DNA of 64,000 nucleotides from contig HG738139.1 in the NCBI GenBank assembly GCA_000499405.2, forward strand, positions 9,820,616 through 9,884,615. The letters are read 5' to 3'. The position numbers were made by a program, and so were the translations under genes. Of the stretch, positions 43,978-56,281 are shown piece by piece; position 1 is the stretch's first letter; each line of letters starts with the position of its first letter. The notes under the pieces were generated by a model. It saw only the letters and a list, made by a program, of their open reading frames with translations. It made no database searches and was not told the origin of the DNA. The stretch is from Onchocerca volvulus. Taxonomy: Eukaryota > Nematoda > Chromadorea > Rhabditida > Onchocercidae.

Positions 43978-46900
43978 ATGGATCAATATAAGGCTATGGA
44001 TATACTAATGAAATCGGAAAATTTAGCCCAACTAAGGCATGAATTGGATTGTCTTCCAAATACTTCATTGTTATCGGTGGCTAGCAAATGCTTGGATCAT
44101 TTCACTTTGGCCAACTATGCTGGATTCATTGGTAATGTCTTTTCACTGTTTTTTTCTCCGATTGTTCTATTTGGCAAATTAATTAATTGAGATTAGTTGG
44201 TTGTTGAAATGTATAAATACTCAAGATGTTCGTTACAAAAAAGTAAAAGTTCTGTTGAATTATTTGCTAGAGATTTCTCTAGTTTTTAAAAGTCTTCCAT
44301 ATCATCAGTTTATTTCAATTCAGTGCTAATTATATGTTAAGCTATACGTACATCTGACTTCACGTCTTTCGTATTGGCAACTGACTGATAATAAGTGATA
44401 ATACCACTAAGTCTTATTTTATATCAGTATGCTGTAGTAAGTGTGAGCGTTTTATAAATTTAAAAAAAAAGAACTTGTTGCTGTGCTCTCATAAAATATC
44501 GATGGAACGAAATTTCTGTGAATGTTGTATAAGTAATTGCAAGTAAATGACTTGAAATGCTGTAAAGAATTTTGATTAAATTAATTGGATGAAATGGAAA
44601 AATTTGATTAAATAAATTAGACAGAAATCGGGTAATGTATAAGCATTTGTTTGTAAAATAGTTGTTGTAAATTTGACGACAAACAGCAAAAACAATTAGT
44701 TCTTTCTTTCCTGAAATAAGGGGAAGCTAGATAGTACTACCGTCACAGTCCTGGTCAGCAATGTTTCTATGATTGCAAGGAAAAAAAGGAGTTGGTGAAA
44801 GAAACAAGCATTTTAGGAAAGAAAATGCAAAATTAAAAAATTGAAATGAGAAAATAGTAGAAGAAGGCGATGAAGAAGTAAGCCAGATGGATAAGGAAAA
44901 GCCAGGTCTGGAAGAAAAAATCAAGGAGTTTAGAGCTCTGAGTTAAAAAGAAAGACAAAAAAATTAGCTAAAAAGGATTAAGGCGTTGGAAGTTAGAGCA
45001 AAGAGTAAATAAATTGCAGCAAACTTGAAAGATAAAAAATAGTGAAATAACAGATTTAAAATCTTAATTCGCAGGTGAAAAAAAAAAAGCGAAGCCCAAT
45101 CAACAAATAAAAATAGGGGAATTAACTGATGCAACAAATTAGTTGAATAATGAGCAGTTAAAGAACCGAAATTCACTGGAGTTGAAAAAAAAAAAATTCA
45201 TATGATGGTGTTAATATTTTTCATCTTCCTAATGCTTTTTAATTTAGTTATTAATAGTACCGAAATTTTATTATTCAATAACAATGTGTTTAGAGAAATC
45301 AGTTTATGGAGAATATGTGGTGGAGGAGGAAATTGATAAAGATTTATCATTTGGTTCCAATTCTTCGTATAAATTTGCTCGGTATGATTACATTTTGATG
45401 TAACGAAGATTTTACAATTGATTTGACTTCTTTTTTTATCCTAGTAATTTTTTATTGTTCAGCCATTATCTTTGAACAATAAATAGCTAATTTTAAAATA
45501 TTTCAGCTTTAGATTTATGAATATCTAAGTCACTTTTACGGCTATTCTTTTTGATATTCAAATAGTGTTTGGGAAAAATGTATTCTTATATCGAATCTTA
45601 TCGTTTGCAGTTCAAAATTATGTTTGTGGTTAGCAAAAACAATATTAATCGAATGCTGTTCTCGATTAGAGGATGGTTTCATGAAAAACTTTCTTACTTG
45701 TCGTTTAGTATTGCTATGGCAGGATCTACTAAAGGAGCCGGCTAATGAACTCCAAAAAATTCTTAATACTTTGGTAAAATATTTTTTTTTACTTTGTTGC
45801 CATTTCCGTTCGCTAAGCTATGAATCGTTTGGTTTCTTTTTTTTTTTATGGTAAAAAAAATAGAAAAAAATAAATTTAAATTGTAATTTTTAGAAGAACT
45901 GTAAATTTCAAAAAGCTGTTTTAATCTATAATTGCAAATAATTGTGGTTTTTAGGAAAATGTGCAAGTCGATTGTATTTCCATAACAGTAGCTACTGAAG
46001 CATTGCTTGAAAGAATGTATGCTCATCTATTATACAATCAAATCAGTAAAGCTAAAATTTGTTTAAATAATGCTTTGGCTATTATTGGTCTCGAAATCAA
46101 AATAATTGGAGTGTTGGGTAAACGTACTAGATTTCAAGAAAAATTTATACCTCAACTTGTCGCCAAAGTGAGTTCCATCTTTTTATAATTCTGAATTTGA
46201 CTATTTCAGCTAGAATTAAGTTTCCATTCCAATTCTAAATTTGCACCAGTTGTATTTTCAAGAAAATTTATCACTCAGTTGTTTAATAAAAAATATCCTG
46301 TATATTTTTTTGTTCGGTTTTTATTCCTGTTCAAATATAATCTTTTTTTTTTTAATCAGATTTTTCCTTCTTATTAAGGCTATAGGTGGTGATAACGTGG
46401 AGGATGATGACGCATTTGAAAACGATGGCACTTTGCCGCCGAATATTTTGCTTCACGATAACTCATTGTTAGAAAATGTATGTATTGCTGAAACAGATGC
46501 TTCAACCGATCGTGCTAAGCTCTCTGCCTTAAGTTTAGCATGTATGCTGGCTTCTGGTGTGCTTGAACGGAAAATTCAGAGTGCTGAGGACTTAGTAATT
46601 GAGAAATCCTGCTCCTATCTCGATGAAGTATTCTATTTTCCTTCTATTTTTTGATTCTACCGTATATTTTGGAATATCAAAATATATTTTCAGGATTCAA
46701 AAATAATAAGAAGATTAAGATTGATTTAAATCCAAGCATTGTTTTTTTATCCTGCTACTTTAACTTTAACTTTATCTACTTTTAATATGGCTGCTTTTTG
46801 CAGATAATTGCTCAGCGTAAGAATTGGGCAGTGCAGGCTAGTGCTTTATTGCAACGTTCGGAATTTGAGAAAAATAGCATGCGCCGAGTGGAACGTGCAT

Positions 46901-49900
46901 GCATGCAAATGGAATCACTGTCAAAATTGATGAATGGTGTAGAGATTGAAGAAGTTTGCTACGTTTTAGATTTGGATAATTTAAATTTGGATATTACTCG
47001 GATTTATGTTGCAAATCAGATCTTAACGATTTCATTTTTCATCCAAAACTTTGCGTCCTGTTTTGAAAAATGCGACAAAAAATCAAATTAAGAACGGACA
47101 GTTTTGCATGTTTTCACTCAAAAATAACTTAATTACTTGTCTCTTTACTCTAAAATACGATCTTCCTGCACTATTTATTTCTTATAGGTAAATGAGATCA
47201 CTTTAAGAAGACGCCTGAAATTATTGCTGGCAAGTGGATTGAAACCATTTTGGTATGTTGATCTCGTTCATGCTGAAGTTCTTCGTTCTATCGGATGCAC
47301 AGCGGTTTGTCTTTTATTCTTTTGCTGGAATATTTTAATATTGTCATTGTATTGTCAGTTTCGTTTTAACTTTTAAAATGTGAATTTCTGTCATTTTGTT
47401 ATGATATTATATTACTGTTTAGTATTTTCACATTAATGCGTGATAAAAAAAAAATGTAGTTTGTGTATTTTCTGGCCCAAAAATTTGAGTGGAGCAGTTA
47501 GCAGATAGTTGCAACCAAATTAGTAGATCACGTATTGGTAAATCGAATGTAGTGTTCTCAAATTGTTAGATTTTTTAAATAATAAACAACCAATCTCAAT
47601 TTTTTTCTATATCAAGTTTGCAGGAAGCCTTGATAATATTCGAAAAACAAGAAAATTGGGATAATGTTATTGATTGTTATCAGTCACTTGGTCAGTTGGG
47701 AAAAGCTGAACAATTAGTTCGGGATCTACTTGCCAAGAATGAGAATGAACCAATTTACTGGTGTCTTTTAGGCGACATACTTCATGAACCCAGTGCATAT
47801 GAGAAAGCAATTGAAGTAATGAATTTACTATTATTTCTATGTAAATTTAGAATTTAGATTGGTCAATTCAAAAAAATTTTGTATGAGGAATTGAAAAAAA
47901 CGAATACTATCATTCTTTGAAAAATATATTGTTTTTTTTTTTTTCTGTGAATATCATCATTAAAATAAGCGACATAATTTCCGAGAAACTGTAATAATGG
48001 AATGGAAAAATATCTCATATGGAATCATGTTTTTGAAGTTAAGGTTTCGGATGGCCGTTCATTTCGTGCTCATCGATCCTTAGGAATGCTAATGCTTCAG
48101 CGCAAACATTATGATATTTCATACCAACATTTGAAACGGAGCCTTGAACTTCAGCCGATCAATGTATGTTTTTTTGTTCAATTTCAATTAAGGTTTCATT
48201 TAAAAACACATGAAGAACTTCATCAGAAGTTCTAATGTTCCTCATCAGAAAATGTTTTTAAATGAATTCTTTATTGAAATTTGGGTTATTCATGACACTA
48301 TTTGCGCCTCATGCATGCATTATCGTTAGAAAGTAGGAATGTTTGAATACATTAAATATATTAATTTACTTTAATATCAAGTTAAGTCATTCGCTTGGTT
48401 CAATTTTGGCTGTTGTGCATGGAAGCTCGAAAAATGGGAAGAAGCAGCGAAAGCCTATCGGGAATGTGTACGTTATGAGCCTGCGCATTTTCAAGCATGG
48501 AATAATCTTGCTGCTGTGTATGAAAAATTAAATGATGCAGAACGAGCTAAAGCTCTTTTACAGGTCTCGTTTTGAATCTTGCCAGATTCCAGAATGTTTT
48601 TTCTCCAATTTCTTAATAGTGCGCAAACCCTGGTTAACCATTTCATAGTTTTTTTTTTTTTTGCTTAAAAGAAAAATATCATTCTTGATATTACTTGAAT
48701 TTCGAATATTTTACTATTAATTTTGAGTTTTTCCAATTTACTGAGATATATTTCATACTCGATCGCTCTTTAGTTGCATTAATTTTGTTTTTGCCAACGC
48801 GACAACTCTTCATAGAAACCATCTCTTAAGTTGAGCATTTGCAAATCGGAAAGTTATTCTGAATATTTCGGGAAGTTGAAATTTTTTATTTTGATATTAT
48901 GTTTCTAATAATTTCGAAAAAGGCAGGTTATTTTTTCTTCGTGAATCTATTAGTTTTTGTTTCAGGAAGCCCTGAAATTGAATTTCGAACACATCAAATT
49001 ACGAGAAAATTATATGCTTCTCTGCATACGTACGCATGATTTTTCATCGGCAATTTCTACATTTCACGTTTTATTAGATTTGGACAAACAGTATAAAGAC
49101 GATCTCGTAATTGAAACACTTACGCAGAAATTAGTCACTCTAAGAGAAGTAAATTGTCCTTATCATTATATAATAAAATATTTTGCTTGCAAAATCGTTC
49201 AGAGAGATGGTTTGAAATCTTATTGTCAAGTCCTGACCTGCAATTTAAAATCCAATAAAAAGTTTTCTAAATAAGCATGAGTGGAAGAAAAAACTAGATA
49301 AAATGAAAGATAAAAAAAATACCTAATAAAAAGAAAATTATTACATTTAATAATATCATGTGTGATTCATCAGTCGCTTGGATTTTAAAATGTTTGAGTC
49401 CTAAATGTGGCTTAAGAATTTAACGTTCTAAAGCCAATCAAATATCCATGAATTATTAAAGCTCTTATTATAATTACTTTCGCCGAGCAATTACTGTTAT
49501 TTTTTTAGCTCTTGATCTCAGAATTATTTCTGTCCTAAAAATACCTCTTATTTCACTAACTCATCAAATTATTAATGAAAAGATGGCTTAAAGCTAAACA
49601 GATACTGTTTCGCATTTTTGGAGGATACCTTCTGGAGAGCAATATAAGATTTTTGATGTAACTTGCTTTCAGGAGAATGAAGGATTTGTAAAATCTTTAA
49701 CAGATATGATGTGTGAATTATTAGGCAGAATAACTTCGCAACAAACTTGTTCGCCAACAGTTTGTTATTTTTTTTTTTTACCAGAATTCGGTTTCTTTCT
49801 TTCTTTTCGAATCATTTAATGAGTTTCTCAATAGCATTGCGTTATATTCTCAAAAACCTATTTGTTTTCTCATGCTTTGATAATGAAATTGAAGGCTTTT

Positions 49901-50746
49901 TCATATTTCAGATTTGGCGTTGCTATGCGGAGCTGAAACGACCTAATTCAGAATCAACCGTGAAAGATTATGAAGTTTACATAAAATTATTGGAGCGCGT
50001 TTTTAGGGCTTGCTATAATAAACAAGTAAGTTCTGTATGTCACTGTTTATGGCTTTTTTATTAAGATCAGTCATTAGATTTTTGGTATTAGCGTTACATT
50101 TCTTTTTCAGGATTGGCATAAAGATGTCGATTCATGTATTGCTGTTCTAAATGCAGTAATCAAATTGGAAGAATCTAAGAAAGTTTTATCAGAAATGAAA
50201 AACACTGAAAGCGCTCTGGTAAGTGAAAGAATTTTGATTGAGCGAATTTATGATATTGTCAGTTCTAAACAACATTTATCGATTAGTAACTAATCTCACA
50301 AAAAAGCTGTTTAATAATCCAGTTAGAATCGTTATTAGTTTTAAAAACGACAAAAAAATGATGTCTATTCTTGCGTTATGCCAATCCAAGAATGGATTGG
50401 CATAGTGCAGGAATAGGAATTGGCATTTTTTTTTTTTTTTTTTTTTTTTTTGTGACATTCTAATACTTTGTATTTGGCAGGATAAAATGCAATGTTTAAT
50501 TTGAATTATCCTTAATCAGGACTACTTTTAAGTCTTTTTTTTTTAATTGGTTTTCTAAGCAAATGTAAATTAGCTTTTCCAATTAGTTTTGGTAAATTTT
50601 AGATAAAATCCGAAATTCGAATGATTGTTCGACCAGTTATTTCATCCGTCGAAAAAGCATATGGCGTAGATGCTGTAGAAACTTCCAGCACTTGCTTAAA
50701 AGAGTCTTTAATGAAAGTGAAGGCATTTTTATCCTCTTGTTTGTAA
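43978..50746 (+). CDS. TTC27: Tetratricopeptide repeat protein 27 (TTC27)
   Basis: TPR scaffold protein, orthologous to C. elegans trd-1. Fifteen phase-consistent exons: 43978-44131, 45294-45381, 45611-45773, 45955-46167, 46379-46627, 46804-46953, 47188-47304, 47624-47815, 48044-48163, 48387-48563, 48966-49148, 49673-49759, 49912-50025, 50111-50218, 50603-50746; 752 aa (human 843). Diagnostic motifs, collinear with human: GVLGKRTRFQEKFIPQL, WAVQASALLQRSEFEKNSMR with RRVERA, EALIIFEKQENWDNVIDCYQ, LGKAEQLVRDLL, YWCLLGDI, SFRAHRSLGMLMLQRKHYD, AWFNFGCCAWKLEKWEEAAK, FQAWNNLAAVYEKL, EALKLNFEHIKLRENYML and IWRCYAEL. At least five TPR units span roughly residues 420-640. The first exon has no clear counterpart in human but joins exon 2 in phase. 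Intron 1 (1.16 kb) holds decayed coding sequence. Polyadenylation signal AATAAA at 50835-50840. Confidence 0.95.
44720..45195 (+). pseudogene. Coiled-coil coding relic inside TTC27 intron 1
   Basis: A purine-rich stretch translates, across two plus-strand frames, as a Lys/Glu/Leu coiled coil with scattered in-frame stops: for example VEEGDEEVSQMDKEKPGLEE, then KIKEFRALS, stop, KERQKN, stop, LKRIKALEVRAKSK, stop, IAANLKDKK, then after a frame change SEITDLKS, stop, FAGEKKKAK and LNNEQLKNRNSLELK. The spacing of Leu/Ile every three to four residues persists through the stops, which is what a recently dead coiled-coil gene looks like. Many of the stops are one change from Gln, Lys, Glu or Leu codons. 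It may belong with the relic at 43225-43866. Confidence 0.45.
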
Positions 50747-52009
50747 CTTTATTGAAAAGATATTCAACAAAAGCATTATTTCCCAAAATCTTATAATGAA
50801 AATATTGCTCAAGAAATAGACCTCCGGAATTTTGAATAAATAAACTGTAAAATTCGGAGTTATGTTCAAACTTATTTTAATATTTTATTTCATCAAATTA
50901 TAACTCTTTAAATATTGGATGTTGAAAGCAATCCTCAAATATTGAATTTCCGGTGTAAAAAATCCTCTCTTTTTTTTGAGATAATTTGAGTTTTTAAATA
51001 TTTTGTGTATATTTACTTTTCATTTTATGAAATATTATTATTTTTAAGCAACTGAAAGGTTAGGGAAAAACCAGTCGTTGCATATAACAAAGATATTCAA
51101 ATTCTTGATATATTAGAAAAATCTTTTCACTTCACAAAATTATGATATAAAGCAATAAATAAAAATATTTTCATTTTTCTTTTTATGATACAAAATTTTA
51201 GTTATCCGTTTATTTTTTCTTCCAGATCTTATTTGAAACCGGTTTTCTCGTCTTCTATTTTTCATTTTGTGGAGATAGTTTATGTTTTAATTTGAAGGAT
51301 CGTTAAGTTTTTAAGTTCTTATGTGTGTTTCTTGTTAAAATCATTTTCAGATTGTCGAAAATTTGCAAAATTTTCCAAACTTTAAAGTTATTCTCATATT
51401 GTTGCATGTTTGGTTCTTATTGTTGTATTTTTTACTATTATCAGATAAATTTTTTAAATTCAAGTGGTACTTACTGATATTATGGTTTCCTCTTATTTCC
51501 AATGATTTTTTATTGCTATTTTTTTCAACCACATTCACTAAATTTTTTTCTATGCTTATTGATAACCCATTTTATTTGTGCAGCAGATTCCGGAAGCTGA
51601 TGTATTCCTAGTGTTAAAGACATTCACTTTTTAGAAATTTATAATCTTTGAAACAAAGTTTCTGAAAAATCCGTTAATATAATTTAGAGTGTAATATCAT
51701 TGTAACTTATTATTCAAATAAAGGAAAAAAAAAATATACACTTGAAATCTGTTGCTGGCCATTGCAATTATTACCGGAATTTCATATTTTCTTCCTATTT
51801 CTCTTCTATTTGTCGGAGAATTATATTTGTTGGTGCTTATTTTCTAATTTTCTGTATGACTTGACATGAAGCTTCTCATGAGCAGAAGTGGTTTTTTTTC
51901 TTAAAAAAAGTTAGAAAACTTATAGGGTGAGAAGCTTGTCAAGCAGTAGCTATGTAATCAATGATTAAAATTTTTTTTCAGAGACAAAGGTCATTTCATC
52001 TACTGAATA
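50747..52009. other. Intergenic TTC27-TAF12
   Basis: AT-rich. Holds the TTC27 polyadenylation signal (50835-50840). A hydrophobic open frame at 51363-51611 is Phe/Leu-rich AT-driven noise. An acceptor (TTTTTTTTCAG ending at 51981) lies 29 bases before the TAF12 ATG and is a likely trans-splice site. Confidence 0.55.
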
Positions 52010-53791
52010 ATGTCATCGAATGAAGAAACACCAACAACATCTACGTCAATAACGCCTAAAGCTGCAGTGGTATCGGCTTTACCTATTACCGTACAAGCTG
52101 CTTCTCATAATTCGCCTGCTTTTGTTAATTTATCCGTAGGCGAGCTACTTCAAAAGCAACGTCGAATCGCAGTCGTAACAATGGTAAGGAATTTATCAAA
52201 GATTTCAAAAATCCCAATTTTGAATGCTAAAAGTTTTGACGTTTGATTTGATTTGTAAATTCGATTTTAAAAAATTCACTAAAAATTTAGCCGGCATCAA
52301 GAAGTGTAACATCATCACCAGTGGGACTAGGAAATCGATTCCCAATAAAACCGTTGCCGCGCCAATCTTTTACAGACAATATTATGTCACGTTCATCGAG
52401 CCACTCGTTAGGTTGGTTTTCTATTTTTTGCATGCATGTATCAGCAATAAGAGAATATAATAATTGCAGACACAAATGGTACAATATCGAATAAATTATG
52501 TTGATTTAAGTTTTCATTCAATGTGATGGAATCACAGTTTGTGCCTTCAAATGCCAGGTTCAAACTTGAGAGCTGTTTTTTGATAGATGAGACGAAATTT
52601 CGAAATTTCGCTTATCTTTCAAATATTTCTCCTTTTTTGTTCTTTATCGCTATGTGATATTTAAATATAAATCAACATGTTTTTGCAACTATTCATTTAT
52701 TTTATTATATTTATTTATTTATTTATTTTTTGATTGCAGTGAAAATAATATGTTAGTGTTATGCTTTGCTTCTTTGATTGTTGCATGCAGTAACGCTGCA
52801 CTTGTTTTGAATTTAATTATCCAATACTGAAATATTTTGGACTGGAAAACCATTTGCGTATAAAAAGTCTTGTTTTAATCTTGTTTTAAATTTTGAAACA
52901 AAAAATGAATTTGTTTGTTCACTTTTTCTCCACATTCTTTCAATGCTTAAGGGCTTGCAAATAAGACCATGAGTGTTCATGAAAGACAGAATGAAAAACT
53001 TTAGGATTTCTCGGTTTTTTCGTGTTTAGATTCCAATAAATTAAGTGAAACTGCAGCAGAAACTTCACAGATGAATATTGTACGAAAATCAAATGTTGGT
53101 ATAGTTAAAGCAGAAGGTGCTATTGAACAGGTTTGTTTAATTTTGTATTGCTTCGCTTAATTAATGGTTCTCGGAATTTAGTTCATTTTCTATGTAAAAA
53201 GAATCTACTTTTTTTTAGAATTCCAGTTTCTTCTTCCTAATAGTGATGATAAACTTTTAGCCTCATCTGGCAACAACACCGATTCTTGGATCTTCGCAAT
53301 TAGATGATCTCGTGCGGCAAATTGATCCTACTTCAATTCTTGATGATCCTGTAAAAACTATACTCACTGAATTTGTCGACGATTTCGTTGATCAGGTATC
53401 TTCATAATATGGAAATTTGTGATGTTTTCAATTTTCAATGCAAATATTTTTTGCTCGTGATATTATCAAATTTAAAGCTTTGAAAATGATGTAATATTAG
53501 CAGTTATGGATTTCAAGAATTTGAATTCTAGGAGTTTCAACTTTTCAGAGTTCCAAGTTTTTGTTCTAGGTCATTGAACGATCATGTAAACTTGCTCGTC
53601 ATCGTGGTTCGGATATGCTGGAATCTAAAGATGTCGAATTTGTTTTACGAAGATACTTTAACTATCATACTCTTCCGAGACATGAATCTCAAACAAAATC
53701 AGACAGTACAGAAAATATTCAAAAAAATACCGAAATGGCAGTACATAATCAGCGAATGGCATTAATTAAAAAAACTCTCAAAAAGCCTTAA
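52010..53791 (+). CDS. taf-12: TFIID subunit TAF12
   Basis: Histone-fold subunit of TFIID (and of SAGA in yeast and animals); pairs with TAF4. Five exons in consistent phase: 52010-52183, 52291-52411, 53030-53130, 53261-53395 and 53570-53791; 250 aa. The N-terminal 150 residues are Ser/Thr/Ala-rich and poorly conserved. The H2B-like histone fold is diagnostic: LGSSQLDDLVRQIDPTSILD, TILTEFVDDFVDQVIERSCK, LARHRGSDMLESKDVEFVLR and RYFN. A basic tail follows (HNQRMALIKKTLKKP). The start lies 29 bases after a strong acceptor, consistent with a spliced leader. It is on the same strand as TTC27, 1.26 kb away, so probably not in one operon. With TBP 10 kb away the window carries two TFIID subunits. 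Confidence 0.95.
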
Positions 53792-54461
53792 ATAGTTTTA
53801 TTTTCGTTGTTCATTTTACTGTTGCTACGACTTATCCTTTATTGTTTTATTTTTCATTTCATTTTTGATATTGGGACACAAGCTTAATCATTTTATAAGC
53901 GCATCTATTGCTACTCTGTTTTTTAAATTTTTCGATGAAATGCCGAAATATCTTTATTTTTTAGAAGATATAAATTACCGACTTTCTCATTGCTACTATT
54001 TTTAGATGAAATTTATCCAATTATTTTTCGATTGATGTTTGCTTTTAGCTATGAACTTTCAGCATCAGCATTGAAGAAAATTTGACTTTTTTTTTTTCAA
54101 CTTAGTTGTTTTTATTTTCAAATTTTTGTTCACTTTTTTTTTTTAATAACACTGTCGATGGACATTTTTAGCATTTTTAATTCTTTTATAAGATCTCACA
54201 TATATAAGCGTTTTTTTTTTTTAATGTTATTTGTGGCTTTTTATATTTAGTTATGTGGCCTTGTTGTGCTTACTTCTTGAAAATTAGCTATTTTAGGTAA
54301 ATATTCGATGCATTTTAATGGCTTTAAATGTTCATGCTTCCAGTTAGAATATTTCGTGATTTATGTAAATCTTTTTTTTTTTCCAAAACTTTTTTTTTAT
54401 TTCAGTTTCAAACCATCAACATTTTAACTGATTTATGGCCATTCGATTTGTTTATGTGATT

Positions 54462-54550
54462 TGAAATTTTTCAATTTTTATGGCATGTACGGATTATTCA
54501 TGCTCAAAATCTTGAGACTTCATCCGTGCAAACGAGCTCAGAGAATGTTT
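54462..54550. repeat. Diverged dispersed repeat, copy A
   Basis: About 89 bases matching copy B at 54829-54915 over their whole length with scattered substitutions and small indels. Shared blocks include AATTTTTCA, TTCATGCT, TTTCATC/CTTCATC and a GAGCT(C/T)AGAGA end followed by a T-run. Confidence 0.65.
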
Positions 54551-54828
54551 TTTTTTTTGTGTTTTAGCAAATTTTTTTTCATCTGAAATATCCTCAGCTT
54601 TCAGTATATTGAGAATATATCTCCAGCAGCATATTCTATCAGCATCATGCTAGATTTTTCTATTTCTTGTAATGCATAAGGAGAGCTTTTCATTTTCATT
54701 CCATTCATTTAGATGATATGATTTAACTATTAAAATATTTATGGTTCAAAAATTAATATAGCTTAGAAGCGTTTTAACATATCTGCTCTCAACTAGTTAT
54801 TATAATAGTCCGAATTTTCATGTGAGTT

Positions 54829-54915
54829 GAGAATTTTTCAGTTTTCATGCATGTAAAAAAAAAATAATTCATGCTAAAAAATTTGAGATTTCATCGCGTA
54901 AATGAGCTTAGAGAT
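54829..54915. repeat. Diverged dispersed repeat, copy B
   Basis: Second copy of the element at 54462-54550, in the same orientation, 367 bases downstream. It lies in the T-rich region after TAF12. Both copies end in a run of T, as some retroposed or SINE-like sequences do on the opposite strand, but no internal promoter or target-site duplication was recognised. Confidence 0.65.
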
Positions 54916-55438
54916 TTTTTTTCTTTTTTTTTTTTTTTTTATTTTTCAGTATAATATTCTCCACTTTTCTTAAAGTCGGTGCTAATTTGTAATATTCAGT
55001 TCGCAATTTATTCATGTTTTATATAAATTGTTCTTTTCACAGAAATGGAAACAGCACAATGAGCAATTAGAATATTGTAACTGTTCTTTTGGACCTTTCT
55101 ATTATAGATTTGGGAACTGTATGTTTGTCTCAGTCCAGATAGCTTCGAACAAATATCCAGAACTACCATCGATTGTCATAATGTGGCGAAGATATTTTTG
55201 GAGTGTGAATTCTTATCGTGTCATCTAATATCGATGTTGTTTTATTTCAGCCTGTAGATACTATTCAGTCTGATCATCATGAAAACCTGTAATTCGACGA
55301 TGTAGAAAATAACATGCCGTATTTTGTTTCCGACTACACAAAAATAACAAAAATTTGGATGCAATCATAATTCCTGTAATGATTTAAAAATATGATAATC
55401 AGTAAGAAATATTTACCTATATTAAATAGCAGGAAATA

Positions 55439-55740
55439 TGTCATCGAATAGCAATTTCTCGGTACATAACATGGCAGAAATTTTGCAAGATATTGATTAT
55501 TATCTTGAAGATGAATATGAAAAATTATTAATTATATAAAAACAAGAGAACAATATACCGCGGGATTTTGATTATCAGCAAGTATTGGCATATGTTGCAA
55601 ATTTGATATGAAAATAGCAAGCGTATGCCTGTGAATAATCGCAAATAACGGCCTTGAACCGGTTTTTAATTTCAAGTGAACCATCGATATTGATGAAATT
55701 GATAGTGAACGACGTGTATTAGTAGTGCTGTGGTGCATGG
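55439..55740 (+). pseudogene. Degenerate open stretch, weakly MnmG/GidA-like
   Basis: From ATG 55439 a short frame reads MSSNSNFSVHNMAEILQDID and ends in EKLLII and a stop. The same frame continues KQENNIPRDFDYQQVLAY, then hits more stops. Shifting frame gives YENSKRMPVNNRK and NGLEPVFNFK. The order IP-x-DFDY, then K/RP-x-N, then G(V/L)-x-P recalls the C-terminal domain of the bacterial tRNA-modification enzyme MnmG (GidA). If right, this is a dead copy, possibly from an alphaproteobacterial endosymbiont. The match is short, from memory and needs frameshifts, so it may be chance. Confidence 0.2.
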
Positions 55741-56281
55741 TATTGATTTGCTACCTCGGGTTTTTTTAAAACTTTTAATCTCAAATCCATCGATGATATT
55801 AAATCTGACTAGCTCTTTTTGTCAATAAACTGGTATTGCGTGTCAAATCATATGATTTTTCTCTTTCACCACCTAAATTAATTTTTTCAATCTGATTTGC
55901 AGTTTCCAGTTCATTGAAGCATTGCGATTTTGCAGTACATTTCTCTTCCTTTCATTTTATGTTTTTCCTTTCATTCACCGAAAATTTCATCAAAATACCA
56001 ATTAAAAAACATACCTTTTGTATTGCTTTTAGTATTGTTTTCTGAAATCTTACATTATTTCTGAATTATTTTATTATGAATTGCACCATTATAATTACAA
56101 TGTTTTCTTTTTTTTTCTTTTTTTGTGATAACCTCATGAGGTTCTTTGATAATGAAGCATGAATTTTGAAAGTTGAAAAGTGCAAATATATTGGTTTATT
56201 TGCAAAGTTAATTAATTTCTAGCAAATTATGTTTGATCTTCTATAAAAATTCTATTCATTCTGCCTTATTAACAAGCCAAA
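55741..56281. other. Intergenic
   Basis: AT-rich, with no coding signal. It should contain the promoter of the small secreted-protein gene that starts at 56282. Confidence 0.5.

Larger units (their letters stand above)
53792..55430. other. T-rich intergenic region after TAF12
   Basis: Plus strand is strongly T-rich with many T8-T20 runs. No supported exon. Contains a diverged repeat pair (see the separate entries). An acceptor-like TTTATTTCAG ends at 55251, before a 14-codon open stretch ending in a stop, which I could not connect to any gene. Confidence 0.5.

Noticed and set aside
51363..51611. Plus-strand hydrophobic frame between TTC27 and TAF12
   Set aside because: Phe/Leu/Ser from T-rich DNA, no splice context; also considered as an extra TTC27 3' exon, but TTC27 already ends in phase with a stop at 50746.
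52540..52620. Possible tRNA (GGTTCAAAC-like B box)
   Set aside because: No matching A box or cloverleaf arms could be folded around it.
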